Assembly: GCA_029465975.1 (NCBI GenBank) | Contig: CM055757.1 | Location: forward strand, 1-64,000 | Reading direction: 5' to 3' | DNA: 64,000 nucleotides | Source of the DNA: Dallia pectoralis | Taxonomy: Eukaryota; Chordata; Actinopteri; Esociformes; Umbridae | In this document: positions 11,801 to 21,681 of the stretch, one piece after another | Layout: the number at the start of each line of letters is the position of its first letter | How positions within the stretch are numbered: position 1 is the stretch's first letter | Translations under genes and position numbers: made by a program | The notes under the pieces: model-generated | Seen by the model: only the letters and a program-made list of their open reading frames with translations | What the model was told of the DNA's origin: nothing | Database searches by the model: none

Positions 11801-11964
11801 TAATTGTACCTAAAATTTCGAAACAAACAGCTGGAGGTAGAGCCTTCTCCTATAGAGCTCCTCTATTATGGAATGAGTTGCCAATCTGGGTTAGAAATGT
11901 AGATTCTGTTCAAACCTTTAAAACACAATTAAAAACATATCTTTTCAGTAAGGTCTATGGTTGA
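8892..11964 (+). pseudogene. L2/CR1 ORF2 (APE-RT), decayed
   Basis: It follows ORF1 closely. The endonuclease starts with LLNIRSLTSK and LIALCETWLKPD, where an in-frame TAA at ~9228 interrupts it. It continues with IYRPPGPY and AGDFNIH, then a frame change near 9600. SDHNLITF and the RT follow in one frame to 11019 (NYRPISNLPF, SGFRPHH, LDLSAAFDTIDH). A TGA (probably a CpG-decayed CGA) precedes FGVPQGSVLGPLLF. YADDTQLYI and the C-terminal SRLDYCNVLFSG...LHWLPVKAR region complete it. Three disabling changes make it non-functional. Confidence 0.9.
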
Positions 11965-12059
11965 GTGTAATATGGCCCAGGGTACGAAGGTTGAACGGAA
12001 GGCTCGGATCTCATTCTGCCCTGCTGTCTTTGCCTTGCGGGTTCACATCTCCCCTGGGG

Positions 12060-12417
12060 TGTCCTCTCGATTGCTGCCTGGGGGGTGGAGTCACTGGCTC
12101 GCTATGGTTCCCTGTTGTTGCCTCTCGAGTAGCTTTTTGAGCAAAAACGATACCTTGCTGCCTGGGGGTGGAGTCACTGGCTCGCTATAGCTCTCCTTTG
12201 TTCCTCAATCAGGCTAGCTAGTGAACAAACTCTGATTATCCCAGTTAACTGTGGGGAGGAGTCACTGGTTCGCTATAGCTCTCCTTTGTTCGCTCAATCC
12301 GAGTAGCTGGTGAATTAAACTCTGATTATCCCAGTTAACTGTGGGGAGGAGTCACTGGTTCGCTATAGTGCTCCGTTGCAGCCTCAATTCGAGTAGCTTT
12401 GTGAGCAAAAACTAAAC
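12060..12417. repeat. Minisatellite of ~85-90 bp units
   Basis: About four imperfect tandem units, each with gtggagtcactggctcgctat or ggaggagtcactggttcgctat followed by a gagtagct...gagcaaa-type segment (starts near 12071, 12154, 12243, 12333). It sits at the 3' end of the L2-type element and may be its expanded 3' terminus. Confidence 0.75.
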
Positions 12418-12720
12418 CTACCATATCTCGTGGGCCCGGCAGCTTAAACAAACAATTAAGGTCCCAAGGGGTAAAGCCTAGCCCTCTCTGGATGACTGCT
12501 CTGCTGAACTCCAGTCTTTGTAGTGATGGTTGTCCTTCAATTCTGAGTTGGATCATCCTAACAGCATTGTGTCTTCGTATCATATTTCCGGTGTCCATGT
12601 TTCCTGCGTGTGATGGGCTGTGGGGTAGGGGAGGTGGAGAGGGGGAGGGGGGGTATGGTTACTTTCAGTTATGAATGAAAAAGGTAGGTTGTGATAATAG
12701 GAAAATAAAGAGTTATATAT
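12418..12720 (-). mobile_element. Tx1-like LINE, 5'/ORF1 fragment (LINE-M)
   Basis: The minus-strand frame 12598-~12400 reads MIRRHNAVRMIQLRIEG and LEFSRAVIQRGLGFTPWDL. It resembles the start of a Tx1-type ORF1 (compare LRFHWKG...QFARVMMLGALKATP in K5). Probably the 5' portion of the same element as 6770-7719, with the middle lost or displaced by the L2-type insertion. Confidence 0.5.
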
Positions 12721-13190
12721 AGAAAGAAAAAGAATAACTTTCCTTTGGGAGGAAATTTTAAGGCATCCCAGGACTCCGCTTGTCTTCAGATGATCTGCGA
12801 TTTGGAGTCCTGGCTTGGTTGATTCCGGTCCCTGAGGTCTGAAGGCGTCTCAAGCCGCTGCTCCAACTCCTGGTCTGGTTTCTCTGGGCCTATCGTCCCT
12901 TCTCCCGTTCTTCCGGAGGTCCTGGGTTGTCCGTGGACTGATGAGTCTAGGGAAAAGCCGCGGTCAAGCCACTGTTACCTTTCCCCCTCCCTGGTCCTTC
13001 CTTTCCCGGCCTTGTCCGTGGATAAGGGAGACTGTGCCAGCCGCGGTCAAGCCACTGTTACTGGCACAGCACCCAGATCCTTCGAAGGAAGAAAAGCATA
13101 TGTGGAAAAAAAAGGAGGGAGAAAATGACAGATGAAGAAAAGGAGGGAAGAAAAGACAAGAAACACTGGCGCTCCTCACTGCCCACTAGT
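12721..13190. other. Unassigned part of composite insert
   Basis: No supported gene. It contains a 22-bp direct repeat (core gcggtcaagccactgttac at ~12960 and ~13044) and a purine-rich end. It could be the 5' UTR of LINE-M. It ends where U2 spacer (ggcgtaaattgaag) resumes. Confidence 0.4.
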
Positions 13191-13521
13191 GGCGTAAATT
13201 GAAGAGCAACCAGAGTTTTGATTTCAGACAAAGTTAAGGGGTCGAGAAACACTCGTTCAGTTCCAGGCACAGGCCTCGTGGATTTGTGAGTGAGTGAATG
13301 AACAAATGAGGGCATGAGTGAGTTAGTGACTAGTTAGTTGAGTGACTAGTCAAGTCACTGAGTGAGAGACTGGGCACACACAGTCACACACACACAGTGA
13401 TTAAACCAAAATCGATTTTTTTTTTTAAGTAAAACGGAGGGAAAAAATTCCACACAGAACGCAGGTCGTTGAGCAAATGACAGGACGGGGAAAAAAGTCC
13501 ACACAGTTATTATTATCATCC
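13191..13521. repeat. U2 repeat spacer, divergent copy
   Basis: Spacer with the cgtaaattgaagag start, the aaacactcgttcag block, short CA runs, a short poly(T) and aagtaaaacggagg. It breaks off at ttattatcatcctct and is joined directly to the interior of K3's 3' UTR, so the U2 3' half and K3's 3' end have been lost. Confidence 0.8.
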
Positions 13522-15017
13522 TCTGCATACAAACATTCACAATCCAATCCAATCCAAAACCCACCACCAATCCCACCTTCAGCCCATCTAAATCATGACA
13601 CCATATGCTGAAAACAAAACCAAATCCAGTCAAAGAAAACATTCACTAAAGGCTCGACATTGCACTTAACTGTAACTACAGGTCTTCTCCAAATAGGCAG
13701 CAGAGTTAAATAATACAATTGCCGTTACTTTGCAATAATTTAAATTCCCACCACCAATCCCACCAGCAATGCAGTCGACCTATGCCTCATTTATTAAAAT
13801 TTGCCAGAAAAAAACAAACCAAAGAAAAACATGTTTCCAATGGCAGAACCAAACCAACACACAATACCAAAACAAAAACACAGGGAGCATCGTCCCACCC
13901 CCATTCTCACTCACTCTCAAACCCTCAACTTGGCCCTAGCCTTCCTTAACCTACAACCTTTCCCTATCACCTAATCCTAACCTTCCAACTGTTCGCTCAC
14001 ACTAGCCCTAATCCCCCTTTCCACCTCTCCCTAGCTGCATGCTGTCCCCACTTCCTCTCCTCCCTCCTCATCCTAGCCTTCAAATCCCCTTCCACCCTCC
14101 TCACAATTCCCTCCACTCCTAAATCTCTCCCTGTCTTTACTAGCTGCTGTCTGGCGTCCCACAGCCCTTGTTTAAAGAGGCTGATGATCATCCAGAGCAG
14201 CAGCATGTCCCTATCCGTGCCCAGCACACCTCCTACACCTTTCTCTACCCGTGCCCAAGTCAAAACAAAACCCCCCATTCACCCTACCTAGCAAACCCTG
14301 TGCCCTTGCCCATACCACCCCGGCGACAGCACAGTCCCAAAACGCGTGATGCATAGTCTCCTCCCTGCCACACGTCTGTCTCGGACAGGTCGGGGATCGC
14401 GACAAGCCATGCCGGAACATGGTAGAGCGCACCGGCAAGGACTTGTGGAGGCATAGCCAGTTCAGGTCCTTGAGCCTATTGTCTAGGCCCTTCACCTGCA
14501 CTCCCTCCCAGACCACAGCCGGGATGCCCACTACGGGTCCCGGACACACCCCCTTTCTGACCTCCTCGTACAGGTGCCTGTGGTCCAAACCTACTCGGGC
14601 AACTTCAACCTCGGGGTGTGCTCGTAGCCACTTGGCCGCGTGACCGAAGTGCCACGGCAGCTGTTCTGCCCGAGGACCCGTGTTGGACCACACCATTACG
14701 CTTCTCGCCTGATAGGAGAAGAACACCCGCAGGAGGTAACCGGACGGGTGTATCACCGGACGAGCGAGCTCCGACAGCAAGAAAGACACAAAGATCGAGT
14801 CGAGCCTGAAGGGGGAAATGTGGTACCCCCTACCTCCCTCCCCGATGGGGCATCGCATGCGCGCCCTGGCGACCCACTCGTACCTGCTACCCCACATGAA
14901 CTGGAACACCAACCTAACAAGAGGTCGTCTCAGACACGCAGGCAGTGGGTAGATGTATGCCAAATACAAAATGTTCTCCCTCCACAAAACTCTACACACA
15001 CTCCAAACCGCAACTAG
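13522..15017 (-). mobile_element. K3: deleted Keno-like element (ORF2 end plus leader start)
   Basis: Same family as K9, K10 and K15. It lacks the 3'-most ~40 bp. The interior from the ORF2 C-terminal third to the leader is deleted (junction near 14972), leaving ~1.5 kb. The 5' end (ccgcaactag) joins the spacer base used by most other elements (cttgtgcg, 15018). Confidence 0.8.
13980..14972 (-). pseudogene. K3 ORF2 C-terminal fragment
   Basis: Reads LAYIYPLPACLRRPLVRLVF, then VWSNTGPRAEQLPWHFGHA and the Cys-His motif CPRQTCGREETMHHAFWDC, ending with a short frame-shifted tail. This is the post-RT region of an L1/Tx1 ORF2. Endonuclease and RT are absent. Confidence 0.8.
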
Positions 15018-15241
15018 CTTGTGCGTAAATTGAAGAGAAAGCAGAGTTTTGATTTCGGACAAAGTGAAGGGGTCGAGAAACACTCGTTCAGTGCCAGACA
15101 CAGGCCTCGTGGATTTGTGAGTGAATGAACAAATGAGGGCATGAGTGAGTTGGTGACTAGTTAGTTGAGTGACTAGTCAAGTCATTGAGTGAGAGACTGG
15201 GCACATACAGTCACACACAGTCACAGTGATTTAACCAAAAT

Positions 15242-15278
<37 letters not shown>

Positions 15279-15491
15279 TAAAACGGAGGGAAAAAATTCC
15301 ACACAGAACACAGGTCGTTGAGCAAATGACAGGACGGGGGAAAAAAGTGCACACAGTTATTATTATCATCCTCTTGCTGCTAGGGATACGCATTTACCTA
15401 CGTGGATACTCACCTCTCTCGGCTACTAGGTCACCACTTGTGTTCCTTCTTTTTGTTGTGGCTGTTGTTGTTGTTTTTGACAGGTCAAAGA
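15018..15491. repeat. U2 spacer and U2 3' flank
   Basis: Standard spacer (cttgtgcgtaaattg..., CA/CACAGT microsatellite, a ~33-base poly(T) at 15245-15276, U2 3' flank). No gene. The short hydrophobic frames readable through the 3' flank recur in every unit and are not proteins. Confidence 0.85.
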
Positions 15492-15644
15492 TGGTGCACC
15501 GTTCTCGGAGGTACTGCAATACCGAGTCGATGCGTGGAGCGGACGGAGCAAGCCCCGCTTCCGACTCCCTGTTGGAAAAATCCATTTAATATGTATAGTC
15601 CCCCGATGGGGGACATATCAGATATTAAACTGATAAGAACAGAT
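15492..15644 (-). pseudogene. U2 snRNA 3' part (target of K4)
   Basis: U2 nt ~39 to the 3' end, otherwise like the intact genes. K4 adjoins at gaacagat|gatgat. Promoter and 5' 38 nt are missing. Confidence 0.9.
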
Positions 15645-16976
15645 GATGATTAAATTGGTTTATTTATATCTCAAGTTCACCTTGCACATACATCATTTAC
15701 ATTTACATCCCAACCCACCACCACTCCTACTTCTAACCAAATCAAATAACACAGACCAAACACCAAAATCTTTCCCACTCCCAAACAACAAAACAATCCG
15801 AAGACTGGAAATACACCGAGCCTCATCTGAGGCTCCCCTCCTCCAACTCCTCTGTCCCGCCTTCGGCAAAGGCCCGCTCTGTCCCTTGCGATGCCGTTGG
15901 GGTCACCGTCCCCACCCCCATCTCAAATTCAAAACCCCTGGCGGCCAAGCCAAAAACCCTTGCTGTGGAGCCCCCTGCCCCCTCACCCCCCCCGGAGCCT
16001 GGCTCCGCCCGGGTGACGACGTGAGGTTTGGAGGTCCCAACCCCCACCCCCCTCCTGGCCCCTTTTCTTCTGGGGGCCAAGACCGCCAGCTTCTTCTTCG
16101 GCACCTCCTTCCCTATTGGCCGGTCAAACCCAGGGGGCTCCTTCATGTTGGTGGCCTCTACTGCCACCATCCCCTCCGACAACTTTCTCAGTCCGGCCAG
16201 GGCCTTCTCCAGTGCCCCGCCCTCTTCCGCCGGCTCCTCCTCCGGCTTTGTCTCCTTTGCCACCTCCATCTCCTCCACACCTCTTGCCTCCGATTCCTCC
16301 GTTGCCGTGGTCACCTCCTGGGACCCCGCTGTCTTCTCCTGCTCTTGGGGCTCTGCCTCTTCTTTGTCCCTCCCCTGCTGGACCGTGGCCGCTGGCTGAG
16401 CCTTTGCGGGGGGGGGTCTCTGTCTCCGCCTTCCTCGTTTCCGCCCTCTCCTTTCCAGCCCTTCCCGGGCCACCAGCTCCCTTCGCTCCTGCTGCCGCCG
16501 CCGACGCATTTATCCTCTGCCTCACCGGGCAGTCCCGGTAAAGGTGCTCCTTGCTGCCGCACCCGTGGCACGCCTTGGGCTCCCGACAGTCTCCCGACTC
16601 ATGGTCCCTCTGGCAGTAGCGGCATTTCTGGGACCCGCAGGTGGCAGATCCGTGCCCGTATGCCATGCACCTCCTGCAGAATTGCGGCTGGAGTGCATAG
16701 AACAGCTTCCCCCTGTCTGCCCCCAAGGAGAAATATGCTGGGGGGTGGAGGTACCCGCCTACTCCTCCTTCATCGGGCTTTAGGAGCACCTGGAACTGGC
16801 GGTGGCCGTTCCAGATCCCCAACGTGTTCATCATCTTCCTCCCTCCCGACGTCACTTCGCAGTACCGGCCGAGGAAAGCTGCCAGGGCCAAATCCGTCAC
16901 ATGCGGGTTGTAGCTTAAGACAGTCACCACCCTGAAGTTCGTCTTCGTGAGGCTTGTCACGTCGAACAGCGACAAA
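15645..16976 (-). mobile_element. K4: 5'-truncated element with ORF1 only
   Basis: The 3' end is of the AATAAA...TTAATCATC type shared with K10 and K15. It is truncated inside ORF1, yet its broken 5' end still joins spacer aacttgtgcg at 16976/16977, the base where full-length copies also join. No ORF2 is seen between ORF1 and the 3' end. Confidence 0.82.
15823..16976 (-). pseudogene. K4 ORF1 fragment, possible mosaic
   Basis: The upstream part matches the K10/K15 ORF1 type (LAAFLGRYCEVTSG, WNGHRQFQVLL, knuckles CRRCMAYGHGSATC, CRYCQRDHESGDC, CHGCGSKEHLYRDC). The C-terminal part in another frame (16509-15823) ends with FGLAARGFEFEMGVG and ASQGTERAFAEGG, the C-terminal motif of the ORF1-only families. 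At least one frameshift lies between. The N-terminal domain is lost to truncation. Confidence 0.75.
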
Positions 16977-17239
16977 CTTGTGCGTAAATTGAAGAGAAAG
17001 CAGAGTTTTGATTTCGGACAAAGTGAAGGGGTCGAGAAACACTCGTTCAGTGCCAGACACAGGCCTCGTGGATTTGTGAGTGAGTGAATGAACAAATGGG
17101 GGCATGAGTGAGTTGGTGACTAGTTAGTTGAGTGACTAGTCAAGTCACCGAGTGAGAGACTGGGCACACACAGTCACACACAGTCACACACAGTCACACA
17201 CAGTCACACACAGACACACACAGTGATTTAACCAAAATC

Positions 17240-17277
<38 letters not shown>

Positions 17278-17480
17278 TAAAACGGAGGGAAAAAATTCCA
17301 CACAGAACACAGGTCGTTGAGCAAATGACAGGACGGGGAAAAAAGTGCACACAGTTATTATTATCATCATCCTCTTGCTACTAGGGATACGCATTTACCT
17401 ACATGGATACTCACCTCTCTCGGCTACTAGGTCACCACTTGTGTTCCTTCTTTTCGTTGTTGTTTTTGACAGGTCAAAGA
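16977..17480. repeat. U2 spacer and 3' flank, unit A
   Basis: Spacer with cttgtgcg start, CACACAGT microsatellite (~17164-17225), poly(T) at 17241-17274 and the U2 3' flank. Sense TCAAAAACAACAACG just after the U2 3' end is a candidate snRNA 3' box, by position only. Confidence 0.85.
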
Positions 17481-17670
17481 TGGTGCACCGTTCTCGGAGG
17501 TACTGCAATACCGAGTCGATGCGTGGAGCGGACGGAGCAAGCCCCGCTTCCGACTCCCTGTTGGAAAAATCCATTTAATATGTATAGTCCCCCGATGGGG
17601 GACATATCAGATATTAAACTGATAAGAACAGATACTACACTTGATCTTAGCCAAAAGGCCGAGAAGCGAT
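17481..17670 (-). ncRNA. RNU2: U2 snRNA gene A, complete (190 nt)
   Basis: Spliceosomal U2 snRNA, which pairs with the intron branch point. Nt 1 is at 17670. The 5' region ATCGCTTCTCGG, branch-recognition GTAGTA (nt 33-38), stem IIb GTCCCC...GGGGAC and 3' end GGTGCACCA are all present. Compared with human U2 as I recall it, stems III and IV carry paired changes (UGGA/UCCA to CGGA/UCCG; CCUGG/CCAGG to CUCGG/CCGAG), indicating a folded RNA. The Sm-site region reads GATTTTTCC instead of GATTTTTGG, in all copies here. Confidence 0.93.
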
Positions 17671-17827
17671 AACCCACAAATGGGACCCTGTTGACGCCGG
17701 GACCCCGGGGGGCTCCGAGGTGGGCCGCGTGCGACCGACGGAGGTCCGGCATCTAGAGACAATAGTGACGTCCCCCCTGAAAGAGACTTACAGACTTAGA
17801 GACTTAGACTTACAGACTTACAGACTT

Positions 17828-17862
<35 letters not shown>

Positions 17863-17982
17863 TGGTGGCTCATTTCTCTTGTAACAAAATACTAGGGCTC
17901 TGCCGGAAGCAAAGCCCATCCAAAAATGAGTTGAACTCATAAGTGTTCCTCTCCACGGAAGTCTTTAGTAAAAGGCGAAAAA
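17671..17982 (-). promoter_or_regulatory. U2 upstream region A
   Basis: About 310 bp between the U2 start and the spacer: a CCCATTTGTGGG palindrome at about -10, a GC-rich block, ctagagacaatagtgacgtcc around -80 to -100, a (CAGA)n run and gtctttagtaaaaggcg. An snRNA promoter is expected here. No confident PSE or octamer is visible. This is the stretch missing from most element-bearing units. Confidence 0.6.
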
Positions 17983-18245
17983 CTTGTGCGTAAATTGAAG
18001 AGAAAGCAGAGTTTTGATTTCGGACAAAGTGAAGGGGTCGAGAAACACTCGTTCAGTGCCAGACACAGGCCTCGTGGATTTGTGAGTGAGTGAATGAACA
18101 AATGGGGGCATGAGTGAGTTGGTGACTAGTTAGTTGAGTGACTAGTCAAGTCACCGAGTGAGAGACTGGGCACACACAGTCACACACAGTCACACACAGT
18201 CACACACAGTCACACACAGACACACACAGTGATTTAACCAAAATC

Positions 18246-18279
<34 letters not shown>

Positions 18280-18482
18280 TAAAACGGAGGGAAAAAATTC
18301 CACACAGAACACAGGTCGTTGAGCAAATGACAGGACGGGGAAAAAAGTGCACACAGTTATTATTATCATCATCCTCTTGCTACTAGGGATACGCATTTAC
18401 CTACATGGATACTCACCTCTCTCGGCTACTAGGTCACCACTTGTGTTCCTTCTTTTCGTTGTTGTTTTTGACAGGTCAAAGA
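17983..18482. repeat. U2 spacer and 3' flank, unit B
   Basis: Nearly identical to the unit A spacer. The unit period A to B is 1002 bp. Confidence 0.88.
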
Positions 18483-18672
18483 TGGTGCACCGTTCTCGGA
18501 GGTACTGCAATACCGAGTCGATGCGTGGAGCGGACGGAGCAAGCCCCGCTTCCGACTCCCTGTTGGAAAAATCCATTTAATATGTATAGTCCCCCGATGG
18601 GGGACATATCAGATATTAAACTGATAAGAACAGATACTACACTTGATCTTAGCCAAAAGGCCGAGAAGCGAT
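18483..18672 (-). ncRNA. RNU2: U2 snRNA gene B, complete (190 nt)
   Basis: Identical in layout to gene A, with nt 1 at 18672. Intact branch-recognition sequence, stem IIb and 3' end. Carries the same GATTTTTCC Sm-site region. Confidence 0.93.
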
Positions 18673-18829
18673 AACCCACAAATGGGACCCTGTTGACGCC
18701 GGGACCCCGGGGGGCTCCGAGGTGGGCCGCGTGCGACCGACGGAGGTCCGGCATCTAGAGACAATAGTGACGTCCCCCCTGAAAGAGACTTACAGACTTA
18801 GAGACTTAGACTTACAGACTTACAGACTT

Positions 18830-18860
<31 letters not shown>

Positions 18861-18962
18861 TGGTGGCTCATTTCTCTTGTAACAAAATACTAGGGCCCAT
18901 CCAAAAATGAGTTGAACTCATAAGTGTTCCTCTCCACGGAAGTCTTTAGTAAAAGGCGAAAA
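18673..18962 (-). promoter_or_regulatory. U2 upstream region B
   Basis: As in unit A but missing ~16 bp (tctgccggaagcaaag) near 18895, between short gggc/gccc repeats. Confidence 0.6.
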
Positions 18963-19226
18963 ACTTGTGCGTAAATTGAAGAGAAAGCAGAGTTTTGATT
19001 TCGGACAAAGTGAAGGGGTCGAGAAACACTCGTTCAGTGCCAGACACAGGCCTCGTGGATTTGTGAGTGAGTGAATGAACAAATGGGGGCATGAGTGAGT
19101 TGGTGACTAGTTAGTTGAGTGACTAGTCAAGTCACCGAGTGAGAGACTGGGCACACACAGTCACACACAGTCACACACAGTCACACACAGACACACACAG
19201 ACACACACAGTGATTTAACCAAAATC

Positions 19227-19265
<39 letters not shown>

Positions 19266-19468
19266 TAAAACGGAGGGAAAAAATTCCACACAGAACACAG
19301 GTCGTTGAGCAAATGACAGGACGGGGAAAAAAGTGCACACAGTTATTATTATCATCATCCTCTTGCTACTAGGGATACGCATTTACCTACATGGATACTC
19401 ACCTCTCTCGGCTACTAGGTCACCACTTGTGTTCCTTCTTTTCGTTGTTGTTTTTGACAGGTCAAAGA
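18963..19468. repeat. U2 spacer and 3' flank, unit C
   Basis: Standard spacer with poly(T) at 19227-19262. It leads to the U2 3' part occupied by K5. Confidence 0.88.
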
Positions 19469-19621
19469 TGGTGCACCGTTCTCGGAGGTACTGCAATACC
19501 GAGTCGATGCGTGGAGCGGACGGAGCAAGCCCCGCTTCCGACTCCCTGTTGGAAAAATCCATTTAATATGTATAGTCCCCCGATGGGGGACATATCAGAT
19601 ATTAAACTGATAAGAACAGAT
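19469..19621 (-). pseudogene. U2 snRNA 3' part (target of K5)
   Basis: U2 nt ~39 to the end, identical to genes A and B, interrupted by K5 (gaacagat|tgttaacgg). The shared T leaves a one-base uncertainty at the junction. Confidence 0.92.
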
Positions 19622-20031
19622 TGTTAACGGTTTTTATTTCCCATAAAAACAGTTTTACATTTCACACCAGCCCACATCAGGCACCGCTGAAAACCAACAA
19701 AAAACCCCCATCAAACAAAACCTTCATTTCAAACCCAACCCTTCATAACCAATACACAACCAAATAAAAACCCCACCCTTGTAATCCCACCCCGCATGAG
19801 TAACCCCACCATTTTAAACAACCCCACCCAGTTGCAACACAAACCCACATCAAAAAACTCATAATTTCAACCCCAACGTTCACCACCAATACAAAACCAG
19901 AAACAAACACACTTGTTTATCCCACCCCACAATAACACCACAACCCCACTGTTTACATCAAACACACACCCCTGTACAGACCAAACACCGAACCCCACAA
20001 TATTTCAAACCCACATCACCCCCAGAGTCCC

Positions 20032-21597
20032 TCATGTCCCCCCCTCGGCAAACACCAACTCTGTCCCTTGTGATGCCTTGGGGGTCCCAGTCTCAGACCC
20101 TCCCGACATCGGGTCCCCCACCCCGGCAAAAGCCAGCTCTGTCCCCTGGGACGCCTTGGGGGTCCCAGTTCCCGAGCCTCCTGGCGTCAGGTCCCCGCCC
20201 CCGGCAAAAGCCAGCTCTGTCCCCTGGGATGCCTGGTGGGTCCCAGTACCCTCCCCCACAACCATCTCAAAGGCGAAATTCTTGGCCTCAAAACCAAAGG
20301 CCTTTGGGGTGATCCCCCCCTCCCCCTTCTCCATGCTGGCCGTGCTCTGCCCAGCATCATCCGCTCCCAAACCTCCCCTGTTCACTCTTTTTACCTTCCC
20401 GGCACTCACCCCAGTTACTCCCCTCTTTGCACCCACACTCGCCCTCTTCTTCCTGGGCAAACTGTAGTTGGGCATTTCCCAGAACTCTTCCACCGGGGTG
20501 ACCTCCACTGCCTTTATCCCTGCCGACAGCTCTCTTAGCCCGGCCAGAGCCTCCTGCAGTACCCCTTCAGCCTCTACCGGCCTCTCCTCAGGTGGTGTTT
20601 CCTCCACCTTCTCCGCCACCTCCTCCATCTCCTCCACCACATCTGCGGGCACCACGCCCTGAGGTCCCACCGCCTGCTCCTGTTCTTGGGGCTCCTCCCC
20701 CGCTTGTTCCTGGGGCACCTCCCCTGCCTGCTCCCGTTCTTTGGGCTCCGCCCCCGCTTGTTCTTGGGGCTCCTCCCCCCTTTGCTCTTGGGGCTCCGCC
20801 CGCCTCTTCTCTGCTCCTGGTGCCTCGCCTCTCATGCCCTCACCTCCTGCAGCCTCCGCGTAGGTCCTCCTGCGCCTCGGGCATGCTGCAACCAGATGCT
20901 CCTCCGAGCCACACGCTCTGCAGGTCTTCGGGGCCGGACAGCTGTTGACCAGGTGCTGGTCCGACCCGCACCTATGGCAGCGACGCCCCTCACACGCCGC
21001 TGCTTTGTGCCCCATCTTCTGGCACCGGCTGCAAAATGACGGCTGGCCGGTGTAGTACAGGGTGCCCCCATCATCACCGATGGAGAACATGGCCGGGAGG
21101 TGGTGGTAGCCGTCCTTCCCGGCTGGATCCGGCTGAAGGACAACCCGGTACTGACTCCTCACCGTCCAGAAGCCATACGGACCCATTATGTCCCCCATTC
21201 TTGCCTTCACCGTGCAGTACCCGGCCAGAAAACCCCTCACCACTTCTTCCCCCACGTTCGCATCATACATGCGGACGGTGACAACTCTCTCCCCCCCCTT
21301 TGAGAGGTCCACCACTCTGAAAAAGTTGTACGGCATGGTCTCTCCCGCATCCTTCACCTTCTTCGCCGCCTCCTCCATGTCCGCCTCCTTGAAGTAGGTG
21401 ACATCAAAGGCGTTGTCACGGACATTGCCCTGTAGGCCCTTTACCACTGCCGGCGTAGCCTTCAAAGCCCCCAGCATCATCACCCTGGCAAACTGGTCCC
21501 GGCTCCAAATCTCCTCCCGAGCGCCTTTCCAATGGAAGCGGAGGGTGTTTTTCATGGCCTTCCCAGGCACATCCCCCGCTCCAGGTCCAACTGCCAT
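20032..21597 (-). CDS. K5 ORF1: gag-like CCHC protein, intact (521 aa)
   Basis: Start chosen at 21597 because of the CACCATGG context and the conserved MAVGPGAG start; an upstream in-frame extension is leader sequence. Residues ~15-100 form the N-terminal domain (NTLRFHWKG, FDVTYFKEAD, FRVVDLSKGG) and ~100-160 a second conserved block (VTVRMYDANV, GFWTVRSQYRVVL). Three CX2CX4HX4C zinc knuckles lie at 189-202, 207-220 and 226-239. Then come YAEAAGGE, EPQEQ-type repeats, an acidic stretch, FGFEAKNFAFEM and four C-terminal copies of a motif like GTPKASQGTELAFAG. Probably binds element RNA. It is the only protein this element encodes. Confidence 0.88.
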   Translation of the reverse strand: MAVGPGAGDVPGKAMKNTLRFHWKGAREEIWSRDQFARVMMLGALKATPAVVKGLQGNVRDNAFDVTYFKEADMEEAAKKVKDAGETMPYNFFRVVDLSKGGERVVTVRMYDANVGEEVVRGFLAGYCTVKARMGDIMGPYGFWTVRSQYRVVLQPDPAGKDGYHHLPAMFSIGDDGGTLYYTGQPSFCSRCQKMGHKAAACEGRRCHRCGSDQHLVNSCPAPKTCRACGSEEHLVAACPRRRRTYAEAAGGEGMRGEAPGAEKRRAEPQEQRGEEPQEQAGAEPKEREQAGEVPQEQAGEEPQEQEQAVGPQGVVPADVVEEMEEVAEKVEETPPEERPVEAEGVLQEALAGLRELSAGIKAVEVTPVEEFWEMPNYSLPRKKRASVGAKRGVTGVSAGKVKRVNRGGLGADDAGQSTASMEKGEGGITPKAFGFEAKNFAFEMVVGEGTGTHQASQGTELAFAGGGDLTPGGSGTGTPKASQGTELAFAGVGDPMSGGSETGTPKASQGTELVFAEGGT

Positions 21598-21681
21598 GGT
21601 GCTGGCCCTAAAACAGCCAAACACCAGGCCCGAAAACGAAAATTTTATATAAAAATATATATAATGAAGAACTAAGGAAAA

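Larger units (their letters stand above)
7720..12059 (+). mobile_element. L2/CR1-type LINE with esterase ORF1
   Basis: A plus-strand LINE inserted within LINE-M. It has a ~270 bp 5' region, an intact ORF1 (7989-8885) and a decayed ORF2 (8892-11964). RT wording such as NYRPISNLPFLSKILEK, LDLSAAFDTIDH, FGVPQGSVLGPLLFSLYM and YADDTQLYI is that of teleost L2-type elements. The 5' boundary is approximate. The 3' end merges into a minisatellite. Confidence 0.88.

Noticed and set aside
15245..15276. Poly(T) tracts as RNA polymerase III terminators
   Set aside because: On the plus strand they lie far from and antisense to U2, a polymerase II gene in vertebrates. More likely old poly(A) insertions or spacer simple sequence.
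15326..15589. Hydrophobic plus-strand frame (HTVIIIIILLLLGIRIYL...) recurring in every unit
   Set aside because: It is a reading through the U2 3' flank and the antisense of U2 itself. It recurs because the DNA repeat recurs and includes variable-length parts.
16984..17095. Minus-strand frame FVHSLTNPRGLCLALNECF / STRPVSGTERVFLDPFTLSEIK in many units
   Set aside because: Lies in the non-coding U2 spacer and only extends apparent ORFs of neighbouring elements. Frames are not conserved between units.
17164..17225. Regular cacacagt repeats, checked as a possible CRISPR-like array
   Set aside because: Simple microsatellite without unique spacers of constant length, in a vertebrate genome.
17671..17740. 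Vertebrate snRNA PSE and distal octamer
   Set aside because: No match good enough to annotate at the expected -55 position, nor an ATGCAAAT octamer upstream. The region is annotated only by position.
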